Shown: in pieces, positions 44,067 through 53,823 of the stretch | Layout: each line of letters opens with the position of its first letter | Position numbering within the stretch: position 1 is the first letter of the stretch | Assembly: GCA_964608615.1 (NCBI GenBank) | Contig: CAZSQG010000009.1 | Location: forward strand, 1-64,000 | Reading direction: 5' to 3' | Length of the DNA: 64,000 nt | From: CALEUX01 sp964608615 | GTDB taxonomy: Bacteria; Bacteroidota; Bacteroidia; Bacteroidales; Marinilabiliaceae | Translations under genes and position numbers: made by a program | The notes under the pieces: model-generated | Database searches by the model: none | What the model saw: only the letters and a program-made list of their open reading frames with translations | Told to the model about the DNA's origin: nothing

Positions 44067-44852
44067 CTAACTAAAAAAATGTGAGCCAGGATAATAAGTT
44101 TCAACAATACTTTTCGACATTAATCCGTAGATTTCTTTATATATTTCTGTTTCATTCAATTTTTCAAGATGATCCTGCATAATTCCAAAATCCTTCCGTC
44201 GGGCTGGTCCTGTTTGAGCATCAATAGGATTCATTGAAAGCGCTTTTTGCGTAGTTTCAGCAATCAAAGGCTTAAGAAGGTTAAAATCAAGACTCGACTT
44301 TGTCATTAAGTCCTGAGAAATTGCAAACATATGATTAACAAAATTTGAACTAAAAACAGCAGCCACATGCAGCGTTGCGCGTTTATTGCTATTGGCTTTT
44401 TGAACATTCTCACTAATTGAAGAAGCCAAATCAACCAATGCATGTCGCACATCGGAGCGATTACCTTCAACTAATACCGGCACATTTATAAAATCAACTC
44501 CCCTGTCTTTGGTGAAAGTTTGAAAAGGATATAGAACACCATGTTTTTCAAACTTCTCAAGTACTAATAGCGGAACACTTCCGGCAGTGTGAACCACAAT
44601 TCCCTGAACCTGCGGCATATCTTCAACCACCTGTTTTATGGCAGCATCTGAAACGGAAATAACATAAAACGCTGCTTCCTTATATATCGACTTTAAATCA
44701 GATATTGGTTCAGCATCAACCAACGTAGCCAAACAATCGGCATTGGAGATGTTCCTGCTGAACACTTGTTTAATTATAAAACCAGCATTTTTAAATGCCA
44801 AAGTTAAATGAGTGGCCACATTACCAGCACCAATTATAACTATTTCCTTCAT
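44067..44852 (-). CDS. Rossmann-like / DUF2520 oxidoreductase-like protein
   Basis: A 261-aa two-domain protein: an N-terminal NAD(P)-binding Rossmann fold (IVIIGAGNVATHLTLAFKNAGF, about 4-25, with VVHTAGSVP about 88-96) and a C-terminal helical DUF2520 domain (THVAAVFSSNFVNHMFAISQDL-type segment: LHVAAVFSSNFVNHMF). It resembles pyrroline-5-carboxylate or ketopantoate reductases in architecture, but the substrate is unknown. First gene of the conserved four-gene run by position, with 37 nt to the gene upstream. Confidence 0.88.
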   Translation of the reverse strand: MKEIVIIGAGNVATHLTLAFKNAGFIIKQVFSRNISNADCLATLVDAEPISDLKSIYKEAAFYVISVSDAAIKQVVEDMPQVQGIVVHTAGSVPLLVLEKFEKHGVLYPFQTFTKDRGVDFINVPVLVEGNRSDVRHALVDLASSISENVQKANSNKRATLHVAAVFSSNFVNHMFAISQDLMTKSSLDFNLLKPLIAETTQKALSMNPIDAQTGPARRKDFGIMQDHLEKLNETEIYKEIYGLMSKSIVETYYPGSHFFS

Positions 44853-44889
44853 GATATGAGTTTAGTATTCAATTAGTATATGCTTTGAG

Positions 44890-46119
44890 CTAGTTATTTT
44901 TCGTCTTAGCAGTATTACGTATATCAATCTCAGTATACAAAACCCATTTCCCTTTTTCAAATTTCAACCCATTATAGGAAAAATCAGGGCCATAATATCT
45001 GAAATCATTTTGATAAACCTGTTCGGCAGGAGCCAGGTTATCCATTACAATCATTTTTTTTGATACATCGTATCTGAGCATCATAACAGCACGATTACTG
45101 TATTCAAACACCAATCGCCGGCGGGTACGTTTTCCATCACTAAAAACAGAATGCCCAAAGCGTGGATTGGGATTATTACCTCGTGAAACAACCAAAACAT
45201 CAACCACTTTTATTTGCGAAAATGCATTGTTACCATTATAACCAATCAGGGTATAATAGATATTGCCTTTGGATTTTGTTTCAATCAAATCGTAATATAT
45301 GGCCCCGTACCATTTTGAAGGAGTAAGGGTGGCTTGTTCCGGTGAACGTACTTCCTGATAATTATCTATTAATTCATATGTTTTTATTCCGGAAGGAGAA
45401 TTCACGCCCAGTCCACCGAAAAAACTGTTAACACCATTATTATTCTCAATATTCCAAGTACAAATTTTTATTTGTCCATCCTGAGAATTAAGGGTTGATA
45501 ATTCATCGTAACCATTAAAGCTGTCCTGAAAATACTGCTCTGAACTCATTAAAGGTTTTAGTCTTTTCCATATCTCTTCACTTAACTCAACCTTCTGCTC
45601 ATCAACCCGACAGTTACCAAGCCTTGAAAGTAAAATTTTAAGGTCAAGATCTGGCACGTTTATCAATGATGATGTGCCAATTAATATATCTAGTGAATAC
45701 CCTGATTCAGTTTTTATCAACTTTGGTTCTGACTTTTTTTCAGCTGTAGGCACACTTTCCAGCAACCTTGTAAAAGAATAAGCCATTTTTTCACCTCTAC
45801 AATCAACAATAAAAACTATTAACTTACTTTTCTGATACTCATAAGGTAGCACACCTGAACATACAAGAAGAGTTGAATCACCCGAAAACTGATAACCCCA
45901 TTGTAAAGGAAATAGCTTTGGAGTATTGCCTGTCTCTGAAAAAACTAATTCTTCCTTAACTGATTCAATGAAATTTTGAAATCGAAAGTTTTTCTCATTA
46001 TCATCAACCTTCAATAATTCATCCCATTGTTTTATAAACCCTGAATCAATTGTTTGGGCAATAACCGGAGCCAGACAGAATCTCAATAATATAAAAACCA
46101 ATAAAAAACTACCTCTCAT
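44890..46119 (-). CDS. Exported protein of unknown family
   Basis: A 409-aa protein that I cannot place in a family. The chosen ATG at 46119 starts a signal peptide (MRGSFLLVFILLRFCLAPVIA, Ala-Gln cut); the longer frame upstream adds 27 hydrophobic residues that overrun it. The mature part mixes beta-rich segments and charged stretches, for example DDNEKNFRFQNFI, SDGKRTRRRLVFEYSNRAVM and ENKAPAEQ-like DNLAPAEQVYQ. The last part (CTWNIENNNG, YYDLIETKSKG, YTLIGYNG) reads as a stable domain. No lipobox. It precedes DUF2520 by 37 nt, so shared transcription is likely. Confidence 0.75.
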   Translation of the reverse strand: MRGSFLLVFILLRFCLAPVIAQTIDSGFIKQWDELLKVDDNEKNFRFQNFIESVKEELVFSETGNTPKLFPLQWGYQFSGDSTLLVCSGVLPYEYQKSKLIVFIVDCRGEKMAYSFTRLLESVPTAEKKSEPKLIKTESGYSLDILIGTSSLINVPDLDLKILLSRLGNCRVDEQKVELSEEIWKRLKPLMSSEQYFQDSFNGYDELSTLNSQDGQIKICTWNIENNNGVNSFFGGLGVNSPSGIKTYELIDNYQEVRSPEQATLTPSKWYGAIYYDLIETKSKGNIYYTLIGYNGNNAFSQIKVVDVLVVSRGNNPNPRFGHSVFSDGKRTRRRLVFEYSNRAVMMLRYDVSKKMIVMDNLAPAEQVYQNDFRYYGPDFSYNGLKFEKGKWVLYTEIDIRNTAKTKNN

Positions 46120-46623
46120 AACAAAAAGTAAAAAACTGTTACTAATTTGCATAAACAACCCAACTAAGTTAATCCACAAAAACCAACATCCAAACATCAT
46201 TCCAAAAAAAAGATGTTCTTACTTTTGTATGTATATTTAATGGATATCCTATTTATGCCCGGATGTGGTGTTTTTCAGTGAGATGAACTACCTGCACACC
46301 CCAAGGGGCAATCGACCATAAAAAAGTTTGGGTATCAACACGGATATTCATAATTGATTTTAGCAGACATGATATTGGATGCGTTACTTGGTTATGCATA
46401 CTATATTTTTTTCGGATGCAATTCCTGCTCCTGTCCCATAACCAGGAATTCACGAAACAGCGTGTTATTGGCTTTGTTTATTGGTGCAATATGGACAGTT
46501 AAGTGAATTTTGAAATTATAATTCAATTTATGATTTTTATCAACAAACGCATCAAAAAAGCTTTTGCACTTTTACATCACTTCTGGATTTTGTGATTTCA
46601 TTAAATCTAAACAGTTTTGAAGT
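46120..46623. other. Divergent intergenic region with repeat copy B
   Basis: About 500 bp between the unknown exported protein and the threonine dehydrogenase gene. No gene is assigned; minus-strand frames over 46253-46453 are shadows of the repeat. Confidence 0.6.
46238..46351 (+). repeat. MITE-like dispersed repeat, copy B
   Basis: About 114 bp matching copy A (32844-32959) end to end, in the opposite orientation, with shared blocks such as GTGAGATGAACTA and GGTATCAACACGGATATT. Its termini again carry imperfect inverted ATATCC-type ends. Confidence 0.75.
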
Positions 46624-47655
46624 ATGGCAACCATGAGAGCGCTTGTAAAAGCAAAACCTGAAAAAGGTATCTGGATGCGGGAAATTGAAATCCCGAACCC
46701 GGGACATAATGATGTTTTGATAAAAGTTACCAAAACAGCAATTTGTGGAACCGATCTTCATATCTATAAATGGAACGATTGGGCACAAAAAACAATAAAA
46801 ACACCTTTAACAATAGGTCATGAATATGTTGGCCATGTTGCAGCTGTTGGTTCAGAAGTAACGAGTGTTAAAGAGGGCGACCGTGTAACAGGCGAAGGAC
46901 ATATAGCTTGTGGACATTGTAGAAATTGCAGAAGAGGCAGGCAACATATCTGCGAAAACACTGTGGGCATTGGTGTAAACATCGATGGTGCTTTTGCCGA
47001 TTACGTAGTAGTTCCATCCAACAACGTAATGAAAATAAGCTCAAAAATTCCGGATGAGATAGTTGCAATAATGGATCCTTTTGGAAATGCTACACACACC
47101 GCCCTTAGCTTTCCTTTAATTGGTGAAGATGTACTTGTTACCGGTGCAGGACTAATAGGCAGTTTATGTGTTGCAGTAGCTAAATTTGCCGGAGCCCGCT
47201 ATGTTGTGGCTACCGAGACCAATGACTTCAGGGCAAAACTGGCATTAAAAATGGGTGCCACACGCGTAGTTAATCCACTAAAGGAGAGCCTTCCCGATGT
47301 GGTAAAAGACCTTGGTATGATAGGCTTTGATATTGGTTTGGAATGTTCAGGTTCCACCGCAGCTTTTAACCAGATGCTGGAAAACATGTACAACTCGGGT
47401 AAAATCTCCTTGTTAGGCATTCTTCCTTCCAATACCACCGTTGACTGGAATAAGGTCATTTTCAAAGGATTAACACTAAAAGGCATTTACGGTAGGGAGA
47501 TGTTCGAAACATGGTATCAAATGGAACAAATGCTTATGTCAGGATTAGACATATCACCAATGATAACACATCGCATGAAAATGGAAGATTTTCAAAAGGG
47601 TTTTGATATTATGGAGGAAGGCAATTGTGGAAAAGTGATTCTAAATTGGGAGTAA
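46624..47655 (+). CDS. tdh: L-threonine 3-dehydrogenase
   Basis: Zinc medium-chain dehydrogenase that oxidises L-threonine to 2-amino-3-ketobutyrate with NAD+, 343 aa. GTDLHIYKWNDWA (catalytic Cys in ICGTDLH), GHEYVGHV (Glu/His), the structural zinc cluster CGHCRNCRRGRQHIC, Rossmann GAGLIGSLCV (about 175-184) and the Tdh-type tail segment LKGIYGREMFETWYQM are all present. The usual partner kbl (2-amino-3-ketobutyrate CoA ligase) is not next to it. A hairpin terminator follows. Confidence 0.93.
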   Translation: MATMRALVKAKPEKGIWMREIEIPNPGHNDVLIKVTKTAICGTDLHIYKWNDWAQKTIKTPLTIGHEYVGHVAAVGSEVTSVKEGDRVTGEGHIACGHCRNCRRGRQHICENTVGIGVNIDGAFADYVVVPSNNVMKISSKIPDEIVAIMDPFGNATHTALSFPLIGEDVLVTGAGLIGSLCVAVAKFAGARYVVATETNDFRAKLALKMGATRVVNPLKESLPDVVKDLGMIGFDIGLECSGSTAAFNQMLENMYNSGKISLLGILPSNTTVDWNKVIFKGLTLKGIYGREMFETWYQMEQMLMSGLDISPMITHRMKMEDFQKGFDIMEEGNCGKVILNWE

Positions 47656-47661
47656 AAAAAT

Positions 47662-47696
47662 AATCATCCGATGACTCCCCAAATCATCGGACGATT
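47662..47696. terminator. Bidirectional terminator between tdh and purL
   Basis: Arms 47662-47674 and 47684-47696 (AATCATCCGATGA / TCATCGGACGATT, 1 mismatch) with a 9-nt loop, A-run on the left and a T-run on the right. Confidence 0.85.
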
Positions 47697-47706
47697 TTTT
47701 TTATTT

Positions 47707-50700
47707 CTACTTACGCTCCTCAACCCATTTACGCTCCTGTGGATAATAAGCCCATTGCCATGGGAATATAGCTCGCTCGGGGTGCGGCATCATGGCAAGA
47801 TGACGACCGTCCAGAGAACAAATAGCCGCAGTATTATAATCGCTGCCATTAGGATTTGCCGGATATCCTTCGTAACCATAAACACCGGCAATATGATATT
47901 TTGATTCATCGTACGGCATACTAAATTGCCCTTCGCCATGAGCCACCCATACACCAAGCCGGCTTCCTGTCAATGATTTCAACATTATTGAATGATTTTC
48001 GCAAATCTCCATATTCAAAAAGGCCGACTCAAACTTATGTGATTTATTATGCAACATTTTTAGTTTTTCATCATGCTCAGGATATACCAAACCAAGTTCT
48101 ACCATTAACTGGCAACCATTACAAACACCCAAACTCATTGTGTTTTCGCGCTTATAAAAATTATTTAATGCCAAACGCGCTTTATCATTATATAGGAAAG
48201 CTCCGGCCCAGCCTTTTGCTGAACCCAAAACATCGGAGTTACTGAAACCTCCCACATATACAACAAAATCAATATCTTCAAGTGTTTCCCTGGCGGTAAT
48301 AAGATCCGTCATATGAACATCCTTAACATCAAAACCAGCCAAATAAAGCGAATAAGCCATCTCACGATCGCCATTAACACCTTTTTCCCTTATAATAGCA
48401 GCTTTGGACTTTCTAGATCCGGCTTCCGGTAATTTATCGAGGCCATAAGAAGCAAGAGTACCATTGAACGTTCCTGAGAAATTATAATGAAGAGGTTGAT
48501 TTTTATAATTTTCAAAACGGTTAGTTGCCTGTTCTTCACCACTCTGTCGACGATCGAGTAAATATGAGGTTTTATACCACAATTGACGCAAGGCATCGAT
48601 ATCTAAAACAAGATTGGAGCCTTTACCCGTGAATGTTAACTTACGTTCAACAACCGGTGATCCTATTACAGAATAAGCCAAATCGTAGTTCTCAAGAATG
48701 GTTGTAACAGCAGTCAAATCAGCTACCTGGATGATAACACCAGGGTTTTCACTAAACAATATTTTAATCAGATCGTTCTCATCAAATGCTGAAATATCAG
48801 CTCTAATTCCATAATCTTTATTTGCAAAACACATCTCAAGCAGAGTTGTAACCAATCCTCCTGATGAAATATCATGGCCGGCAATAATCAAATCTTTCCT
48901 TATCAATTCCTGAATAGCTGTAAATCCATCTACAAAATAATCAACATCCTGAACCGATGGAGCTTCTTTTCCCAATTGATTAATAATCTGGCTAAAACTG
49001 CTACCACCAAGTTTAAGGCTGTCGAACGATAAATCAATGTGAATAAGTTTTGTATTAACATCTTTAACAAGAACCGGCTCCACAATTTTTCTAACATCTG
49101 ATACTTCCGACACTGAACTGATTATTACCGTTCCGGGCGAAAAAACCTGTTCTCCATTTTTGTATTTCTGAGTCATCGACAAAGAATCTTTTCCTGTTGG
49201 AACATTGATTCCCAAATCAACAACAAAATTACTTAAAGCTTCAACGGCCGTATAAAGTCGGGCATCTTCACCTTTGTTCTTACATGGCCACATCCAGTTA
49301 GCACTTAAGCTAATCCCTTTTAAACCGTGTGTAAGCGGAGCCCAAACAATATTGGTTAATGATTCAGCCACCGACAGAATCGAACCTGCAGCAGGATCAA
49401 TTAAGGCAGCTACCGGTGCATGCCCAATTGAAGTGGCAACACCTTCTTTACCCCTATAATCAATTGAAGTAACACCACAATTATTAAGTGGTAATTGTAT
49501 TTCACCGGCACACTGCTGTTTGGCAACACGTCCGGTTACCGAACGGTCAACTTTATTGGTAAGCCAGTCTTTACAGCCAACAGCTTCAAGCTGCAAAACA
49601 CGCTCAATATATTCAGTAACTCTAGCTATATCATATTTTAACTCAGCAAAATTTTCATCTACAGTAATATCGTTCATCACTGTTTTAGGCGGATTACCAA
49701 ACATCTCGGCTAACTGCCAATCAATTGGGGCATTGCCCTTATCATCAACAAATTTGAGATGCATGTCGCCGGTTGTTTCACCAACAACATACATAGGCGA
49801 ACGTTCACGTTCGGCCACACGTTGCAAATCGGCCAAATCCTTTTCGTGAATAACCAAACCCATACGTTCCTGCGATTCGTTACCCACAATTTCGCGAGCC
49901 GAAAGCGTTGGGTCTCCTATTGGCAGTTTATCTAAATGAATGGTTCCCCCTGTTGATTCCACCAATTCAGAGAGACAGTTAAGGTGACCACCGGCACCAT
50001 GGTCATGAATAGAAATAATTGGGTTATCCTCACGCTCAACCATTGCACGAATGGCGTTCATAGCACGTTTTTGCATTTCCGGATTAGAGCGCTGCACAGC
50101 ATTAAGCTCAATGGCATTGGTGAATTCACCTGTGGCTACCGACGAAACAGCACCCCCCCCCATGCCTATTCTGTAATTATCGCCACCCAAAACAACCACC
50201 TTATCTCCTTTTGATGGCTCATCTTTTAAGCTATCGCTTTTTCGCGCATAGCCAATTCCTCCGGCCATCATAATCACTTTGTCGTAAGCAAACTTTTTAT
50301 GGTTCTCAACGTGTTCAAAGGTTAGCACAGAACCACAAATAAGTGGCTGACCAAATTTATTTCCAAAATCACTGGCTCCATTAGACGCTTTTATCAGTAT
50401 CTGTTCAGGAGTTTGATACAACCATGGACGTTCCGGCACACTATTCTCCCATTCACGCCCACCATTAGGACGCGGATAGCTGGTCATATAAACAGCTGTT
50501 CCGGCAAATGGTAATGAACCTTTTCCGCCAGCCAAACGGTCACGAATTTCACCACCTGAGCCAGTAGCAGCACCGTTAAAAGGTTCAACTGTAGTTGGGA
50601 AATTATGAGTTTCGGCCTTGAGTGAAATAACCGTCTCTATTGGCGTTTCACGAAAAAAGTCAGGTTTATCCTGCGTTTTTGGAGCAAACTGAACAGCTTT

Positions 50701-51351
50701 GGGCCCCGTAACAAAGGCCACATTATCCTTATAGGCCGACACAATAAAATTAGGGTTCTCATTAGATGTACGTTTGATAAGCTTGAAAAGCGTACTCTCC
50801 TTCTCAACTCCATCAATAACAAAAGTTCCGTTGAATATTTTATGTCTGCAATGTTCCGAATTAACCTGTGAAAAACCAAACACCTCACTATCGGTAAGTT
50901 TCCTGCCAAGTCGCTTGCTTAAATCATTCAAATAATCAACTTCTTCCTGACTTAAAGCCAGTCCTACTTTTTGATTATAATCACCAACATTATCAATATA
51001 AACAATTGAATCAGCTTGTTTACTAATAGTATAAAGATCCTGATCCATATCTTTATACAATTTTTTAAGCATTGGATCAAATTTGGCATCAGCACTTTCA
51101 ACTCTGAAGAACTCCTCAATACGGATTATTCCTTTAACACCCATGTTTTGAGTAATTTCAACGGCATTGGTACTCCAAGGTGTAACCATTTCCCTACGCG
51201 GACCAACAAAAAAACCTGTTAATGATTCCACATCAATCAATTTGGCTTCGCTAAAAAGCCATTCTAACTTTGCAATATCCGCTTCGGGCAATTGTTTATT
51301 AACATGAACTGCCACAATCTGACTGGAGTTACCCCCGAAAAAAAGTACCAT
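47707..51351 (-). CDS. purL: Phosphoribosylformylglycinamidine synthase, single-chain
   Basis: The fourth step of de novo purine synthesis: FGAR + Gln + ATP to FGAM. The 1214-aa form unites the PurS-like N-terminus, two AIRS-type synthase halves and a C-terminal class I glutaminase. Landmarks: HNFPTTVEPFNGAATGSGGEIRD near 240-262, GGGAVSSVATG, HDHGAGGHLN, and the amidotransferase Cys in LGVCNGCQLM near 1080 with the His-Glu pair in MMPHPERAIFP close to the end. A promoter matching the Bacteroidota consensus lies just upstream. Confidence 0.96.
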   Translation of the reverse strand: MVLFFGGNSSQIVAVHVNKQLPEADIAKLEWLFSEAKLIDVESLTGFFVGPRREMVTPWSTNAVEITQNMGVKGIIRIEEFFRVESADAKFDPMLKKLYKDMDQDLYTISKQADSIVYIDNVGDYNQKVGLALSQEEVDYLNDLSKRLGRKLTDSEVFGFSQVNSEHCRHKIFNGTFVIDGVEKESTLFKLIKRTSNENPNFIVSAYKDNVAFVTGPKAVQFAPKTQDKPDFFRETPIETVISLKAETHNFPTTVEPFNGAATGSGGEIRDRLAGGKGSLPFAGTAVYMTSYPRPNGGREWENSVPERPWLYQTPEQILIKASNGASDFGNKFGQPLICGSVLTFEHVENHKKFAYDKVIMMAGGIGYARKSDSLKDEPSKGDKVVVLGGDNYRIGMGGGAVSSVATGEFTNAIELNAVQRSNPEMQKRAMNAIRAMVEREDNPIISIHDHGAGGHLNCLSELVESTGGTIHLDKLPIGDPTLSAREIVGNESQERMGLVIHEKDLADLQRVAERERSPMYVVGETTGDMHLKFVDDKGNAPIDWQLAEMFGNPPKTVMNDITVDENFAELKYDIARVTEYIERVLQLEAVGCKDWLTNKVDRSVTGRVAKQQCAGEIQLPLNNCGVTSIDYRGKEGVATSIGHAPVAALIDPAAGSILSVAESLTNIVWAPLTHGLKGISLSANWMWPCKNKGEDARLYTAVEALSNFVVDLGINVPTGKDSLSMTQKYKNGEQVFSPGTVIISSVSEVSDVRKIVEPVLVKDVNTKLIHIDLSFDSLKLGGSSFSQIINQLGKEAPSVQDVDYFVDGFTAIQELIRKDLIIAGHDISSGGLVTTLLEMCFANKDYGIRADISAFDENDLIKILFSENPGVIIQVADLTAVTTILENYDLAYSVIGSPVVERKLTFTGKGSNLVLDIDALRQLWYKTSYLLDRRQSGEEQATNRFENYKNQPLHYNFSGTFNGTLASYGLDKLPEAGSRKSKAAIIREKGVNGDREMAYSLYLAGFDVKDVHMTDLITARETLEDIDFVVYVGGFSNSDVLGSAKGWAGAFLYNDKARLALNNFYKRENTMSLGVCNGCQLMVELGLVYPEHDEKLKMLHNKSHKFESAFLNMEICENHSIMLKSLTGSRLGVWVAHGEGQFSMPYDESKYHIAGVYGYEGYPANPNGSDYNTAAICSLDGRHLAMMPHPERAIFPWQWAYYPQERKWVEERK

Positions 51352-51388
51352 GAAGTAGTATTTTGGGATTAAGAATTTTAATGCGGTA

Positions 51389-51419
51389 CAAATTTAATCA
51401 AATGCAGTTGGCTGCCAAT
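51389..51419 (-). promoter_or_regulatory. Predicted promoter of purL
   Basis: On the minus strand: ATTG (one mismatch to TTTG) at 51416-51419, a 19-nt spacer and an exact TAAATTTG at 51389-51396. It leaves a 5' leader of roughly 30 nt. No purine riboswitch was seen. Confidence 0.55.
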
Positions 51420-51478
51420 ATAAACCTGATTAAAAAAAGGTATAATTTACTTCTCACACTTTTTTTGAACAAAACAAC

Positions 51479-52522
51479 TTACTTTTTATAATGAACATCT
51501 GAAATTTCTCTTAACCGTCTTGCGCTGGTTTCAGGCGTAATGTCGCGCTGGGGTGTTGCCAACATTTCATATCCCACCATAAATTTCTTCACGGTAGCTG
51601 AGCGCAATAATGGAGGATAAAAGTGCATATGCATATGCCACTCGGGATGTTCTTGTCCATCAGTTGGAGCTTGATGCAACCCAGCTGAATAAGGAAAGGA
51701 AACTTCAAATAAATTATCGTATCTGATAGTTAACTGGCGATAAGCATCGGCCATACTTTCCTTCTCAGCTTTTGTAAGCCCGCAAAGATTCTGAACAGCA
51801 CGTTTACCCACAATCATGGCTTCAAAAGGCCAAACAGCCCAATAAGGAGCAAGAACCACAAAATGCTCATTTTCATAAATCAAGCGTTCTTTCTTTTCAA
51901 GCTCTTTTGCCAGATAATCGCCAAGTAAAGTAAATCCGTGTTTATCAAAATAGGATTTTTGACGTAACTGCTCTTTCATTGGTTCCACAGGTATGGATTT
52001 GCTGGCCCATATTTGGCCATGAGGATGTGGATTGCTGCAGCCCATAACAGAACCTTTATTCTCAAAAATCTGGATATAATTAATAAAATCAGTACTGCCA
52101 ATTTCCCTAAACTCCTTTTGCCATACATCAATAACACCACAAACATCTTCATGGGTCATTTCAGGAATGGTAATATCATGCCTTGGCGAAAAACATATAA
52201 CCTTACAAATACCCTGCTCACTCTCAGCCTGAAATAATTCTCCATCATCATCCTTTCCATTGGGAGTATTATTCATTAGAGCTGAAAAATCGTTGGTGAA
52301 CACATATGTACCGCGGTAATCAGCATTTTTTGTCCCTCCGGCCCGCTCATTTCCAGGACAAAGGTAACAACCAGAATCAAAAACCGGGAGTTCTTTCTGT
52401 TCTCCTTTTTCCACTTGTCCCTGCCAGGGCCGCTTTGCACGGTGAGGCGATACTAATACCCACTCTCCGGTTAGCGCATTAAAACGTCGGTGAGGATGTT
52501 CTTCCGTATTAAATTGTTCCAT
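51479..52522 (-). CDS. galT: UDP-glucose--hexose-1-phosphate uridylyltransferase
   Basis: Leloir pathway enzyme that swaps UMP between UDP-glucose and galactose-1-phosphate, 347 aa. GalT-type N-terminal HRRFNALTGEWVLVSPHRAKRPWQG, zinc Cys pair CYLCPGN (about 52-58), and the nucleophile motif as NPHPHGQIWA with His-Pro-His near 163. The C-terminal EWHMHMHFYPPLLRSATVKKF is complete. It is 67 nt downstream of galK, same strand. Confidence 0.95.
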   Translation of the reverse strand: MEQFNTEEHPHRRFNALTGEWVLVSPHRAKRPWQGQVEKGEQKELPVFDSGCYLCPGNERAGGTKNADYRGTYVFTNDFSALMNNTPNGKDDDGELFQAESEQGICKVICFSPRHDITIPEMTHEDVCGVIDVWQKEFREIGSTDFINYIQIFENKGSVMGCSNPHPHGQIWASKSIPVEPMKEQLRQKSYFDKHGFTLLGDYLAKELEKKERLIYENEHFVVLAPYWAVWPFEAMIVGKRAVQNLCGLTKAEKESMADAYRQLTIRYDNLFEVSFPYSAGLHQAPTDGQEHPEWHMHMHFYPPLLRSATVKKFMVGYEMLATPQRDITPETSARRLREISDVHYKK

Positions 52523-52589
52523 TTAAATTTTGGTTTATTCAGCTTCTATAAATAAAGCCTAAATAAATATCTGTTTGATTTCAAATTAG

Positions 52590-53750
52590 CTACTCTAACC
52601 TTCTGGCACCATCGCCAATATCGGCAATATAAAAATCAGGTTTAAGCCCGATACGTTTTTCATAGGCCGGTCCAACAATAGCAATGAAATCATCAACAAC
52701 CTTCTCAAGAACAATACTTACAGTACAGCCTCCAAAGCCGGCCCCTGTCATACGCGAACCTACAACACCGTTCACTTTCCATGCTTCTTCAACCAAAGCA
52801 TCCAGTTCAGAACCTGTAACCTCATAATCATCACGTAATGACCGGTGCGATGCATTCATCAGCTCACCAAATAATTTCAGATCATCATTTTCAAGAGCAG
52901 CAATGGCATCTGTAACACGTTTGTTTTCGGTAATCACATGCTTAGCCCTGTGTAAAAGAACATCACTGGAAAGGCGGTTTTTTATCTGTTCAAAGGTGGC
53001 AAAATCAATATCGCTTAATGAATTATAAATGCCATCTTTATTTAATATTTCTAAAGCCTGTTCACATTCTGAACGACGCTCGTTATATTTCGAATCGGAC
53101 AATCCACGACGTTTATTGGTGTTGCTGATTACAATTTTATAACCATCCAAACGCAAAGGGACCTCATCAAACTTCAATGTATCACATTTAAGAGCCAGAG
53201 CATGATTTGCCTTTCCCATACCAACAGCAAACTGGTCCATGATGCCACAATTAACTCCAACAAATTGATTTTCGGCCCTCTGCGATAGTTTCACCATATC
53301 CATCATCTCCAAACCTCCAGCATACAACTCATTTATCATCACAGATGTAGCCAACTCAATTGATGCAGATGATGACAAACCTGCTCCATTAGGAATATTA
53401 CCACTATAGAGCAAATCAACACCTTTAATTTTTATATTAAGTTTTGCAAATTGCTCTATTACACCCAATGGATAATTAATCCATGCATCCTCTGGTTGCT
53501 TTTGGGATAACTCAGTCAGTGGAATTTCCGCTCTAAGCACCAAATTGGTACTGGCAAAACGTACCACATTTTCACCATTCGGCCGGGCAAGCAAATAGGT
53601 ACCATAACTTAAAGCGCATGGAAAAACATATCCTCCATTATAGTCAGTATGCTCTCCAATAAGATTTACCCTACCCGGAGAAAATAATACAGCTTCACTT
53701 TCCTTTCCGTAGAGTAATTTAAATTTTCCCTTCAATTCATTCATATTCAT
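52590..53750 (-). CDS. galK: Galactokinase
   Basis: GHMP-family kinase that makes galactose-1-phosphate from galactose and ATP, 386 aa. The galactose signature GRVNLIGEHTDYNGGYVFPCAL is at about 26-47, the ATP motif in PNGAGLSSSASIELA (about 125-139), and the C-terminal GAGFGGCTVSIV. Its own promoter and a tandem repeat lie upstream. With galT and galM it gives a complete galactose entry route apart from UDP-glucose epimerase, which is not in this window. Confidence 0.95.
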   Translation of the reverse strand: MNMNELKGKFKLLYGKESEAVLFSPGRVNLIGEHTDYNGGYVFPCALSYGTYLLARPNGENVVRFASTNLVLRAEIPLTELSQKQPEDAWINYPLGVIEQFAKLNIKIKGVDLLYSGNIPNGAGLSSSASIELATSVMINELYAGGLEMMDMVKLSQRAENQFVGVNCGIMDQFAVGMGKANHALALKCDTLKFDEVPLRLDGYKIVISNTNKRRGLSDSKYNERRSECEQALEILNKDGIYNSLSDIDFATFEQIKNRLSSDVLLHRAKHVITENKRVTDAIAALENDDLKLFGELMNASHRSLRDDYEVTGSELDALVEEAWKVNGVVGSRMTGAGFGGCTVSIVLEKVVDDFIAIVGPAYEKRIGLKPDFYIADIGDGARRLE

Positions 53751-53768
53751 ATACTTGTTTTATTTTCA

Positions 53769-53788
53769 ACTGGTAGGTACTGGTAGGC
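53769..53788 (-). promoter_or_regulatory. Tandem 10-bp repeat, candidate regulator operator for galK
   Basis: ACTGGTAGGT followed by ACTGGTAGGC (one difference). On the coding strand of galK the copies sit directly after the -7 box, over the likely transcription start, where a repressor would block transcription. The GntR-family gene ends 36 bp further upstream. Confidence 0.5.
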
Positions 53789-53819
53789 AAATATATAAAA
53801 ATGATTATAATTTAAGAAA
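53788..53819 (-). promoter_or_regulatory. Predicted promoter of galK-galT
   Basis: On the minus strand: TTTC (one mismatch to TTTG) at 53816-53819, a 20-nt spacer and an exact TATATTTG at 53788-53795. It lies between the regulator's stop codon and galK, so galK-galT can be transcribed apart from the regulator. Confidence 0.6.
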
Positions 53820-53823
53820 TTAA

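Noticed and set aside
46253..46453. 66-aa minus-strand frame over repeat copy B
   Set aside because: Copy A does not keep the same frame; the sequence is better explained as a dispersed non-coding repeat.
46624..47655. Complete threonine degradation operon (tdh-kbl)
   Set aside because: A terminator follows tdh at once and the next gene is purL on the other strand; kbl is not in the window.
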